The position numbers and the translations under genes are program-made. The notes beneath the pieces were generated by a model. It was not told the DNA's origin, did not search any database, and worked only from the letters and a program-made list of their open reading frames with translations. A DNA stretch of 11,485 bases from assembly GCA_946885335.1 (NCBI GenBank), contig CAMPGG010000090.1, positions 1 through 11,485 on the forward strand. Reading direction: 5' to 3'. The stretch comes from an uncultured Chitinophagaceae bacterium (lineage in GTDB: Bacteria > Bacteroidota > Bacteroidia > Chitinophagales > Chitinophagaceae). Below, in pieces: positions 1 through 7,522 of the stretch (the stretch's first letter is position 1; every line of letters starts with the position of its first letter).

Positions 1-1971
1 TTTGGAATGGATGTCATTCATGGTTACGAAACCGTGTTTCCTATACCGTTAGGTTTAAGTTGCACCTGGGATATGAATTTAATTGAACGCAGTGCACAAA
101 TTGCTGCACAGGAAGCCAGTGCCGATGGCATCAACTGGACTTTTTCTCCGATGGTTGATATTTCCCGTGACCCACGCTGGGGAAGGGTTTCCGAGGGCAA
201 TGGTGAAGATCCCTATCTCGGTTCTCAAATTGCAAAAGCCATGGTTAAAGGATACCAGCAGGATGATCTTTCAAAAAACAATACTTTGATGGCTTGTGTA
301 AAACACTATGCATTATATGGCGCATCTGAAGCTGGCAGGGATTATAATACGGTTGATATGAGCCGCCAGCGCATGTTCAATGATTATTTGCCACCATACA
401 AAGCTGCAGTAGATGCAGGTGTTGGCAGCGTGATGGCTTCTTTTAACGAAGTGGATGGCATACCCGCTACCGGTAATAAATGGTTGCTGACGGAAGTATT
501 GAGAAACCAATGGGGCTTTGATGGTTTTGTTGTAACGGATTATACAGGCATCAATGAAATGATAGATCATGGTGTGGGTGATCTGCAAATTGCTTCAGCC
601 ATGGCATTGAATGCAGGTGTGGATATGGATATGGTTGGTGAAGGTTTATTAACTACTTTAAAAAAATCTTTAGCAGAGGGAAAAGTTACGCAGCAACAAA
701 TTGAAACTGCTTGCCGGCGCATCCTGGAAGCAAAATATAAATTAGGATTATTTGAAGATCCGTATCGGTATGGAAGTGCCGAACGTGCAAAAAATGAAGT
801 TTTTTCAAATGCACACAGGCAGGAAGCCAGGAAAATATCTGCAGAGAGTTTTGTCTTGCTGAAAAATGAAGGAAATATTTTACCATTAAAAAAATCCGGA
901 ACCATCGCACTGATCGGACCATTAGCCGATGCCAAAGAAAATATGCCGGGTACCTGGAGTGTTGCCGCAAATTTTTCCAAAGCAACTGCTGTTATTACTG
1001 GTATGAAAGAAGTGCTGGGCAACAATGCAAAAGTTTTATATGCTAAGGGATCAAACCTTACTGAAGACAGTATATTGGAACAACATTCCACCATGTTTGG
1101 AAAAACATTGAACAGGGATAATCGCACCGAAAAAGAAATGGTGGATGAAGCTTTGAATATTGCGAACCAGTCAGATGTTATCGTTTTCGCAGGTGGTGAA
1201 GCAGCCGAGATGAGTGGTGAAGCAAGTAGCCGCACCAATATTGAAGTTCCCGAGGTACAGAGAAGATTGTTAGATGCACTTTTAAAAACCGGCAAACCCG
1301 TTGTACTGGTTTTATTTACAGGCCGTCCTTTGGCACTTAGCTGGGAACAAAAAAATGTACCTGCTATTTTAAATGTTTGGTTTGGTGGAAGTGAAGCAGG
1401 TTATGCGGTTGCAGATGTATTATTTGGCGATGTAAATCCTTCCGGAAAACTGACTGCAACTTTCCCGCAAAATGTTGGACAGGTGCCCATATATTATGCA
1501 CATAAAAACACCGGCCGTCCATTACCCGAAGGAAAATGGTTTCAGAAATTTCGCAGCAATTACCTCGATGTTTCAAACGACCCGTTGTACCCTTTTGGAT
1601 ATGGATTGAGTTATACAAAATTCACTTATGGTGAATTGAAATTAAGCAGCTTGAACCTTACCGGCAATCAAACACTTACCGCCAGTATTGATGTTACCAA
1701 TAGTGGCAACCGCGATGGAAAAGAGGTTGTGCAATTATACATCCGCGACATCGTTGGCAGTGTAACAAGACCCGTAAAAGAATTAAAGGGTTTTCAGAAA
1801 ATTGAATTGAAAGCAGGTGAAACAAAAACGGTCAGCTTTGAAATTACCCCTGAAGATTTAAAATTCTATAATTACGATCTGAATTATGACTGGGAGCCCG
1901 GTGAGTTTATGATCATGATCGGAACCAATTCCCAGGATGTAAAAAAATCAAGGATCCAATGGGTAAAATAG
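1..1971 (+). CDS. bglX: Exported-type GH3 beta-glycosidase, BglX-like (5' end missing)
   Basis: Family 3 glycoside hydrolases release terminal beta-linked sugars by a retaining mechanism, and the BglX branch is usually periplasmic. The frame is already open at base 1 and begins FGMDVIHGYETVFPIPLG. This is an internal motif of the family, so the ATG at 7 is not the real start. Roughly 100 N-terminal residues, including any signal peptide, lie upstream. Counting from base 1, the TIM-barrel domain carries the nucleophile motif GFVVTDYTG with Asp180. The second alpha/beta domain carries AEMSGEASSR with Glu407 as likely acid/base. A fibronectin-III-like C-terminal domain spans about residues 550-645 and includes VTRPVKELKGFQK. 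The frame is intact for 656 residues. The GH97 gene starts 28 bp downstream, which suggests one transcript. Beta-glucosidase is the default call, but beta-xylosidase or another beta-glycosidase activity cannot be excluded. Confidence 0.93.
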   Translation, partial: FGMDVIHGYETVFPIPLGLSCTWDMNLIERSAQIAAQEASADGINWTFSPMVDISRDPRWGRVSEGNGEDPYLGSQIAKAMVKGYQQDDLSKNNTLMACVKHYALYGASEAGRDYNTVDMSRQRMFNDYLPPYKAAVDAGVGSVMASFNEVDGIPATGNKWLLTEVLRNQWGFDGFVVTDYTGINEMIDHGVGDLQIASAMALNAGVDMDMVGEGLLTTLKKSLAEGKVTQQQIETACRRILEAKYKLGLFEDPYRYGSAERAKNEVFSNAHRQEARKISAESFVLLKNEGNILPLKKSGTIALIGPLADAKENMPGTWSVAANFSKATAVITGMKEVLGNNAKVLYAKGSNLTEDSILEQHSTMFGKTLNRDNRTEKEMVDEALNIANQSDVIVFAGGEAAEMSGEASSRTNIEVPEVQRRLLDALLKTGKPVVLVLFTGRPLALSWEQKNVPAILNVWFGGSEAGYAVADVLFGDVNPSGKLTATFPQNVGQVPIYYAHKNTGRPLPEGKWFQKFRSNYLDVSNDPLYPFGYGLSYTKFTYGELKLSSLNLTGNQTLTASIDVTNSGNRDGKEVVQLYIRDIVGSVTRPVKELKGFQKIELKAGETKTVSFEITPEDLKFYNYDLNYDWEPGEFMIMIGTNSQDVKKSRIQWVK

Positions 1972-1999
1972 AAGATGAATTTTTCAAAGTTCCAGTTTC

Positions 2000-3970
2000 A
2001 TGAAATGTTTGTTTGCCGTATGTTTTGGTTTGATGATATGCTCCTTTAGTTATTCGCAGGAGGATTTTATTTTGTATTCACCCGATTCAACTTTAAAATT
2101 ATCAGTAAATACAAAAGATAAATTAACCTATGTTCTCTATGCTGACGGAAATGTTCTTCAAACAAATAATGGCATTGACCTGGAACTTTCAGGCAACCGG
2201 AAACTATCCGATAAATTATCTGTAAAAAAGCACAAATTCAGCCACATAACAGAAACAGTACCAGTTCCTGTGCCTTATAGGCGCAAGGTTTTGAATAATC
2301 ATTACAATCAACTGACCCTAACATTCAAACAACCATACAACATTGAATTTCGTTTATTCAATAACGGTATGGCTTATAGAATGGGAACAAGTTTCAAAGA
2401 TTCTATCCTGGTTAAGAATGAAACGGTTGATTTTAGTTTTGCATCAACACCGCAGATCTGGTATGCACATATTGAAAAACAAAACGACCGGGATATTTTC
2501 CATACAAGTTTTGAAGGCCAGTACAGGAAAATTTCTCTTACTTCATTACCCGATACACTGATCACCTATGCACCTGTAGTTGTATCCCTGCAAAATGGAT
2601 ATCATTTGGGCATAACAGATGCTAACCTCAATGACTACCCGGGAATGTTTTTAAAACAAAACAACGGAATGTTGTCAGGGGTATTTGCACCTTATCCCAT
2701 AAAAGAAAAAATGACAGCAGGTGAATTTCCACAATTGATCGTGGAAGAAAGAGCCAATTACATTGCCAGGATAAAAGGTACTCGCAAATTGCCCTGGCGG
2801 GTTGTGATGGTGGCTAAAAACGATATTGACCTGCCAGCCAATGACCTGGTTTATTTATTAAGTGATCCTTCTAAAATTTCAGATCCATCCTGGGTAAAAA
2901 CCGGCAAAGGAACAGATGAATGGATCAATGGAATTAATTTATTCAATGTTCCTTTTGTGGCAGGGATCAATACGGACACTTATAAATTTTATATTGACTT
3001 TGCAAAGAAGTTTGGATTTAATCAAATAATGCTGGATGCCGGGTGGAGCAATTATAAGGACCTGTTTGATATAAATCCAAACATCAATATGGATACCATA
3101 ACTGCATATGCAAAGCAGCATAATATACAACTAATGTTATGGACCTTGTGCTCTACACTGGATAAACAATTGGATAGTGCTTTGAAACAATTTAATAAAT
3201 GGGGTGTGCAAAGTATCATGACAGATTTTATGGACCGTGATGATCAGAAGATGGTAAACTTTTATCATCGTATAGCAGAAGCATGTGCAGATCATAAAAT
3301 CACGGTAATGTTTCATGGCGCTTTTCCACCAAAAGGATTCAACAGAACCTGGCCCAATGCGGTTACGCATGAAGGTGTGTTGGGTGCTGAATGGAATATC
3401 TGGAGCGAATTGGCAACACCTGAACATAATGTGGCTATCGCTTACACGCGGATGCTTGCAGGACCCTTAGATTATGAACCCGGTCTGCTTTTGAATGCGC
3501 AAAAAGATCAGTTCAGACCCATTGCAAAAAATCCTATGAGTATAGGTACGCGATGTCACCAATTAGCCATGTTTGCAGTGTATGATAGCCCACTGCAGAT
3601 ATTCAGTGGCAATCCCAGCCAGGGATTAAAGGAACCCGCTTTTATGAATTTGCTGGGCTCCATTCCCGCAACATGGGATGATACAAAAATTTTACAGGGA
3701 AAAATTGGTGAATATATCATCACAGCCAGGCAAAAAAATAATGAATGGTTTATTGCCGGTATGAATAATGAAACCGCCAGGGAAATAATTTTACCGCTTG
3801 ATATGATTGAAAATAAAAATTATACTGCCACCATTTGTAAGGATGGAATAAATGCACATTCATATGGAAGCGATTATACAATTACTGAACAAACGATCAT
3901 GCATAACCAACAATTAAAAATAAATATGGCGCCAGGGGGTGGGTTTTTAATCAGGCTTTCCCCGCAATAA
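2000..3970 (+). CDS. GH97 alpha-glycosidase, predicted retaining type (alpha-galactosidase-like)
   Basis: GH97 enzymes remove terminal alpha-linked sugars and are typical of Bacteroidota polysaccharide loci. The protein has 656 residues, a normal length. A signal peptide (MKCLFAVCFGLMICSFSYSQ) predicts export. The N-terminal beta-sandwich spans about 25-285, the catalytic barrel about 295-560 and the C-terminal beta domain about 565-655. From family knowledge, retaining members use an Asp nucleophile and inverting members use a Glu base in an HEA motif. Here TDFMDRDDQ supplies Asp409, FHGAFPPKG has Gly440 where the inverting base would be, and THEGVLGAEWN supplies Glu458 (metal ligand) and Glu464 (acid/base). 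The 55-residue spacing of Asp409 and Glu464 matches what I recall for the retaining Bacteroides alpha-galactosidase BtGH97b. The usual PGKxxWDWW motif is altered to TGKGTDEWING near residue 300, so the substrate may differ. ATG 2000 is the only start after an in-frame stop at 1976. Confidence 0.93.
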   Translation: MKCLFAVCFGLMICSFSYSQEDFILYSPDSTLKLSVNTKDKLTYVLYADGNVLQTNNGIDLELSGNRKLSDKLSVKKHKFSHITETVPVPVPYRRKVLNNHYNQLTLTFKQPYNIEFRLFNNGMAYRMGTSFKDSILVKNETVDFSFASTPQIWYAHIEKQNDRDIFHTSFEGQYRKISLTSLPDTLITYAPVVVSLQNGYHLGITDANLNDYPGMFLKQNNGMLSGVFAPYPIKEKMTAGEFPQLIVEERANYIARIKGTRKLPWRVVMVAKNDIDLPANDLVYLLSDPSKISDPSWVKTGKGTDEWINGINLFNVPFVAGINTDTYKFYIDFAKKFGFNQIMLDAGWSNYKDLFDINPNINMDTITAYAKQHNIQLMLWTLCSTLDKQLDSALKQFNKWGVQSIMTDFMDRDDQKMVNFYHRIAEACADHKITVMFHGAFPPKGFNRTWPNAVTHEGVLGAEWNIWSELATPEHNVAIAYTRMLAGPLDYEPGLLLNAQKDQFRPIAKNPMSIGTRCHQLAMFAVYDSPLQIFSGNPSQGLKEPAFMNLLGSIPATWDDTKILQGKIGEYIITARQKNNEWFIAGMNNETAREIILPLDMIENKNYTATICKDGINAHSYGSDYTITEQTIMHNQQLKINMAPGGGFLIRLSPQ

Positions 3971-4038
3971 AGTATTCATAAAAACAATTCATTTGTTAGA
4001 TTGCATTGACAAAGTACCAGGCTAAAAAACGCATGCAC

Positions 4039-5529
4039 ATGAAAAACTTATTAATTATAACGATAGCCATGTTTTTGACCAACGTGTTATATGCGCAGCA
4101 AAAACAAATGAACATCATTTTTATTTTGGCTGATGATCACCGTTATGATGCTATGGGTTTTATGAATAAGATACAGGGATTACAAACACCTGGAATGGAC
4201 CGCATGGCTAAAGAAGGAGCACATATTAAAAACGCGTTTGTATCAACAGCACTTTGTTCTCCAAGTCGTGCATCCATATTAACCGGCCAGTATGCACATA
4301 GTCATACCGTTGTTGATAATGATGCTCCACTGCCAGCCAATCTTGTTTTTTTCCCAAAATATATGCAGGAAAAAGGTTACCAAACTGCTTTTTTTGGTAA
4401 ATGGCATATGGGTAACACAGATGACCAGCCGCAACCAGGATTTGACCATTGGTTAAGTTTTCGCGGCCAGGGTGTTTACTTAAACCCGGTTTTCAATATC
4501 AATGGAAAAGTGGTTCCGCAGGCGGAAGGCAGTTATGTTACAGATCTTCTTACCAGTAACGCTATTGAATGGATGAACAACCGAAAGAAAAACAAACCAT
4601 TCTTTGTTTACTTATCACACAAAGGAGTGCATGCAGAATTTGAACCTGCCAAAAGACATAAAGGAAAATATGCCAATTTACCAATCATTACACCACCCAG
4701 CATGTACCTAACGGCAACGGATAGCAGTAAATTTTACGGTATCCCTACCGCGCCGCAGTCAAAAGTTAATTACAGTGATATTCCTTCCTGGGTTCGTAAA
4801 CAGCGATACAGCTGGCATGGAGTTGATTACATGTACCATGGACAAATACCCTTCGATAAATTTTATCACCTGTATCTCGAAACGTTGCAGGCAGTAGATG
4901 AAAGTGTTGAAAAAGTATTGGATTGGGTAAAGGCTGAAGGTCTTGAACAAAACACCATGGTGGTTTATATGGGCGACAATGGATTTTCTTTTGGCGAACA
5001 TGGTTTGATTGATAAACGCCATGCTTATGAAGAAAGCATGCGGGTACCGATGCTTGTATGGGCACCTGGAATGATTAAACCCAATTCAGTGGTAGATAAA
5101 GTAGTAATGAATGTGGACATTGCCCCAACTTTTCTTGAACTGGCAGGCATTACAAAGCCCAAACAAATGCAGGGGTATTCATTTTCAAACCTGTTAAAGG
5201 GAAATGCAAATGGATGGCAAAGAGATAAAGTTTTTTATGAATACTATTGGGAATCGGCATTTCCACAAACGCCAACCACTTTTGCCGTTCGCTCGGACAG
5301 GTATAAGTATATTTATTATAATGGCGTTTGGGATATCAATGAATTATTTGACCTGCAAAATGATCCTTACGAAATGAATAACCTGATTCGCGATACCAGC
5401 TACCGGAAAATTGGGCTGGCATTAAAAAATGATTTATTCAAATGGCTTGAAGAAACAAATGGTTTGCAGATCCCTTTAAAAAGAACGATCAATAACCGGA
5501 TTGATAATCTATACAGGGGTAGCTATTAA
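4039..5529 (+). CDS. Exported type I (S1 family) sulfatase, Cys-type
   Basis: This gene encodes a sulfatase that hydrolyses sulfate esters, probably on a carbohydrate, in the periplasm or at the cell surface. With the ATG at 4039 it has 496 residues and opens with a clean signal peptide (MKNLLIITIAMFLTNVLYA, then QQ). The ATG at 4033 would add only Met-His. Metal-binding Asp32-Asp33 lie in LADDHRYD. The signature CSPSR at 73-77 makes Cys73 the residue converted to formylglycine, so the cell needs a sulfatase-maturing enzyme, which is not in this window. GKWHMG (Lys121, His123), LSHKGVHAEFEP and MGDNG (Asp313, Asn314) complete the active site. The length is ordinary and the frame intact. It lies 68 bp after the GH97 gene and probably shares its transcript. 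The sulfatase subfamily and the sugar it acts on cannot be fixed by eye. It could act on a marine-type or mucin-type sulfated glycan. Confidence 0.94.
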   Translation: MKNLLIITIAMFLTNVLYAQQKQMNIIFILADDHRYDAMGFMNKIQGLQTPGMDRMAKEGAHIKNAFVSTALCSPSRASILTGQYAHSHTVVDNDAPLPANLVFFPKYMQEKGYQTAFFGKWHMGNTDDQPQPGFDHWLSFRGQGVYLNPVFNINGKVVPQAEGSYVTDLLTSNAIEWMNNRKKNKPFFVYLSHKGVHAEFEPAKRHKGKYANLPIITPPSMYLTATDSSKFYGIPTAPQSKVNYSDIPSWVRKQRYSWHGVDYMYHGQIPFDKFYHLYLETLQAVDESVEKVLDWVKAEGLEQNTMVVYMGDNGFSFGEHGLIDKRHAYEESMRVPMLVWAPGMIKPNSVVDKVVMNVDIAPTFLELAGITKPKQMQGYSFSNLLKGNANGWQRDKVFYEYYWESAFPQTPTTFAVRSDRYKYIYYNGVWDINELFDLQNDPYEMNNLIRDTSYRKIGLALKNDLFKWLEETNGLQIPLKRTINNRIDNLYRGSY

Positions 5530-5550
5530 AAATTAAAATGTACGGCCTAT

Positions 5551-5715
5551 AATCCCGAAGGGATTAAATTTGAATAGCACCGGGTGCAACCCGGAGATAT
5601 AGGAAATGGTGTTTACAACTACCCTGAAAGGGTTGAACCCTTTCAGGGTTCTGTTATTCGTAGTTCATTCCCTGCATTGTATGCAGGGTTATTCATATTG
5701 AATCCCTTTGGGATT
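5551..5715. repeat. Composite palindromic element: six short hairpins inside 26-nt inverted repeats
   Basis: The 26 bases at 5551-5576 match the reverse complement of 5690-5715 at 23 of 26 positions, so the whole block is an imperfect inverted repeat. It consists of six small perfect stems, each with a 3-nt loop. They are AATCCC/GGGATT (5551-5565), CCGGGT/ACCCGG (5580-5594), ACCCT/AGGGT (5621-5633), ACCCT/AGGGT (5637-5649), CCCTGCAT/ATGCAGGG (5670-5688) and AATCCC/GGGATT (5701-5715). The two central stems also fold together as a perfect 14-bp inverted repeat (5621-5634 with 5636-5649). No reading frame crosses the block. It lies between the sulfatase and esterase genes and resembles REP- or MITE-like extragenic repeats. 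In RNA it could stop transcription or protect an mRNA 3' end. The structure is directly visible. Its mobile or regulatory role is inference. Confidence 0.85.
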
Positions 5716-5797
5716 CATCTTTCTTATTTTTTAGATGTTTTGAAAATATTAATATCATAGAATTTATAATAATACTTCACATTAAAACTAAAATGCA

Positions 5798-6586
5798 ATG
5801 ATGAAGAAATATAGTTTAACCATCATCGGGTTATTAATACTGTTCAATGGTTTTAGCCAGGATCTTTCTCTATTTCAAAAGAAATGGATGGTGCAGGGTG
5901 GGGACACATTACCGTACCGTTTATTGTTGCCAGAGAATTATGATCATACTAAAAAATATCCTGTCATATTTTTTTTACATGGTGCAGGAGAAAGAGGTAA
6001 TGATAATGAAAAGCAACTGGTACATGGCGCTAAAGTATTTTTAAGAGATTCTATCCGGGAAAAATTTCCTGCAATCGTAATATTTCCCCAATGCAATACA
6101 AATAGTTACTGGAGTAATGTATTGAGGGTGTATGATGATAAAAGCAGGATCTTTCATTTTGTGAAAGATGAAAAGCCTACCCGTTACATGCAATTGCTCA
6201 ATCAACTGGTTAAATATGTGATGGAAACCTATCCTGTTAATGAAAAACAAGTTTACGCTGGTGGTTTATCTATGGGTGGAATGGGAACTTTTGAATTGGT
6301 TTATCGCAATCCCGGTTTATTTGCCGCAGCTTTTCCTATCTGTGGTGGCGCCAATACAGGAACAGCAAAATACATGAAAAATGTAAGCTGGTGGATATTT
6401 CACGGGGCTAAGGATGATGTAGTACCTCCATCCCACTCTGAAAAAATGGTTGAATCGCTAAAAAAAGCAAAAGCAAAAGTAAAATTTACGCTATACCCGG
6501 AAGCAAATCATAACAGCTGGGATCCTGCATTTGCAGAACCAAAACTGTTTGATTGGCTATTTATGCAGGTTAAAGCATCAAATTGA
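5798..6586 (+). CDS. Exported alpha/beta-hydrolase, probable carboxylesterase
   Basis: This is a 262-residue serine hydrolase of the esterase / dienelactone-hydrolase / PHB-depolymerase-like superfamily. It begins MMKKYSLTIIGLLILFNGFSQD, a signal peptide, and the second Met (5801) is an equally good start. The oxyanion region reads YPVIFFLHGAGERGND. The nucleophile elbow GGLSMGG places Ser158, the acid lies in HGAKDDVVP (Asp206) and the base in EANHNSWD (His238), so the catalytic triad is complete. Proteins of this form often remove acetyl or feruloyl-type esters from polysaccharides, which would fit beside the glycosidases and sulfatase. That role is inferred from context only. The 268-bp gap holding the composite palindrome separates it from the sulfatase, so it may be transcribed separately. 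No Shine-Dalgarno sequence is visible and the leader is A-rich, as is usual in Bacteroidota. Annotation pipelines might call it a prolyl-oligopeptidase-family or phospholipase/carboxylesterase protein. Confidence 0.88.
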   Translation: MMKKYSLTIIGLLILFNGFSQDLSLFQKKWMVQGGDTLPYRLLLPENYDHTKKYPVIFFLHGAGERGNDNEKQLVHGAKVFLRDSIREKFPAIVIFPQCNTNSYWSNVLRVYDDKSRIFHFVKDEKPTRYMQLLNQLVKYVMETYPVNEKQVYAGGLSMGGMGTFELVYRNPGLFAAAFPICGGANTGTAKYMKNVSWWIFHGAKDDVVPPSHSEKMVESLKKAKAKVKFTLYPEANHNSWDPAFAEPKLFDWLFMQVKASN

Positions 6587-6765
6587 GATTTGATACTGTC
6601 TTTAATCCAGTACCTGCGGTAACCTTGGTAATTTTTTTAATTAACTTGATACATTGCAAAAAAATTATGATCAAAATCAGGGTTATTGTCTGGCCATCCA
6701 TTTAATTTGCTGTTGTAAATACCGCATGGGCCAGGAACTGGTGACTGTTGTTATTTATTTTTAAA

Positions 6766-6786
6766 AAACCGGAAATTCACCGGTTT
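6766..6786. other. Intergenic hairpin (AAACCGG / CCGGTTT)
   Basis: A perfect 7-bp inverted repeat with a 7-nt loop (AAATTCA) lies in the gap between the esterase and the sigma factor gene. An A run precedes the left arm. The right arm ends in only three T bases followed by GG, so it is a poor intrinsic terminator on the + strand. Read on the minus strand, the stem is followed by a run of T (complement of 6763-6768), which makes minus-strand termination more plausible. It may also be an operator-like site about 80 bp upstream of the sigma gene. Confidence 0.4.
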
Positions 6787-6863
6787 GGTATCGGCCATAT
6801 AAAAAACAAATCAATCAACTACCAAAGTTTATTGTACTTTATAAAAAATTGTGATTGCGCCAA

Positions 6864-7421
6864 ATGAGAAAGTACCAGTTATATGATAACAAGGACCTGT
6901 TAGGATTACTTTCTAATAACGATGAGATTGCCTTTACCGAATTATATGATCGTTTCTGGCAAAAACTGTTTGCTATGGCCTATTGCAGGTTAAAAGAAAT
7001 AGAAACAGCAGAAGATATTGTACATGATGTATTTGCCAGTTTATGGGCAAACAGGCAGGAAATCACCATTGAATCTCTCGATAATTATTTAGCCACCGCT
7101 GTTAAATACATGGTGCTGGATAAAATTAAAAAGAAAGAAAGAGAGCGCCTGTATAAAAACGAATTCAATCAATCCCATGTTGTTGAAATGACGGTTGAAT
7201 CATCCCTTCATTACAAACGAATATTAGAAACCGTCAACAAAGAAGTAAACAGGCTGCCTGAAAGATGCAGGCTGGTTTTTAATTATAGCCGAAATGAGAA
7301 TTTGCCTGTCAAACAAATTGCGGAAAAATTAAACATTTCAACAAGTACGGTTGAAAATCAAATCAATAAAGCACTTAAGCAATTGAAATTGGCTTCCAAA
7401 GCATTCTTTTCTATCTTCTGA
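6864..7421 (+). CDS. ECF-type RNA polymerase sigma-70 factor (SusC/FecR-linked)
   Basis: This gene encodes a 185-residue extracytoplasmic-function sigma factor that redirects RNA polymerase to a small regulon, usually a neighbouring polysaccharide-uptake operon. Region 2 spans about residues 21-90 and includes IAFTELYDRFWQKLFAMAYC and the core-binding stretch AEDIVHDVFASLWANR. Region 4 runs from LPERCRLVF (131) to about 176 and contains the helix-turn-helix KQIAEKLNISTSTVENQINK. There is no region 3, as expected for the class. ATG 6864 is chosen because MRKYQLYDNKDLLGLL is a typical start of this family. A TTG at 6855 would add three residues. The FecR-type gene starts 101 bp downstream and the SusC-like transporter follows it. 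This order is typical of Bacteroidota trans-envelope signalling, in which the FecR protein holds the sigma factor inactive until the transporter binds its ligand. Confidence 0.93.
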   Translation: MRKYQLYDNKDLLGLLSNNDEIAFTELYDRFWQKLFAMAYCRLKEIETAEDIVHDVFASLWANRQEITIESLDNYLATAVKYMVLDKIKKKERERLYKNEFNQSHVVEMTVESSLHYKRILETVNKEVNRLPERCRLVFNYSRNENLPVKQIAEKLNISTSTVENQINKALKQLKLASKAFFSIF

Positions 7422-7462
7422 TCCGCTGTTTTCGCTTTTCTTTCCTCCATCCATTCTTCTTG

Positions 7463-7480
7463 TAAAAAAATATTTTTTTA
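7463..7480. promoter_or_regulatory. 18-bp perfect A/T palindrome in the sigma-fecR gap
   Basis: TAAAAAAATATTTTTTTA is its own reverse complement. It lies 41 bp after the sigma gene stop and 42 bp before the fecR ATG. A run of seven A bases then seven T bases gives intrinsically bent DNA, and a transcript would end in a U run. It lacks a GC stem and is therefore not a standard terminator. A second inverted repeat, AAGTGT (7496-7501) with ACACTT (7510-7515), lies between it and the start codon. Operator, upstream promoter element and chance A/T composition are all possible. Confidence 0.35.
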
Positions 7481-7522
7481 TAGTGCATAGGTGCAAAGTG
7501 TTCTTCAACACACTTATACTAT

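Noticed and set aside
7..9. ATG at 7 as the start of the GH3 gene
   Set aside because: The same frame is open to base 1, and FGMDVIHGY is an internal conserved motif. The true start lies outside the window.
567..1295. A long minus-strand open frame (242 codons) inside the GH3 gene, plus other minus-strand frames inside the GH3, GH97, sulfatase, FecR and SusC genes
   Set aside because: These are shadow frames of strongly conserved + strand genes. None shows family motifs, a signal peptide or a plausible start context.
1975..1999. ATG at 1975 as a possible start upstream of the GH97 gene
   Set aside because: It is in a different frame from the GH97 gene, and the GH97 frame has a TGA at 1976-1978. 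ATG 2000 begins a signal peptide.
4006..4038. TTG at 4006 (or ATG at 4033) as start of the sulfatase
   Set aside because: The signal peptide begins directly at MKNLL (4039). The upstream residues TKYQAKKRMH do not improve it, and TTG starts are less likely when an ATG gives a canonical export signal.
5565..5572. TAAATTTG matching the Bacteroidota -7 consensus TAnnTTTG
   Set aside because: It lies within the inverted-repeat end of the composite element, has no -33 TTG at the right distance, and is more than 220 bp from the next start codon.
5551..5715. CRISPR-like or tandem-repeat reading of the hairpin cluster
   Set aside because: The units are palindromes of different sequence with irregular spacing (centres 16-40 nt apart). 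There are no identical direct repeats with unique spacers and no cas gene.
5740..5770. TTGAAA-N19-TATAAT as a promoter for the esterase
   Set aside because: This is an E. coli-type pattern with an over-long spacer. Bacteroidota promoters use a TTTG / TAnnTTTG pattern, and I saw no convincing match in this gap.
6611..6638. Possible terminator after the esterase (TACC/GGTA with seven T bases)
   Set aside because: The T run is real but the stem is only 4 bp and poorly formed, too weak to call as an intrinsic terminator.
6855..6863. TTG at 6855 as start of the sigma factor
   Set aside because: ATG 6864 gives the usual family N-terminus. The TTG would add only three residues.
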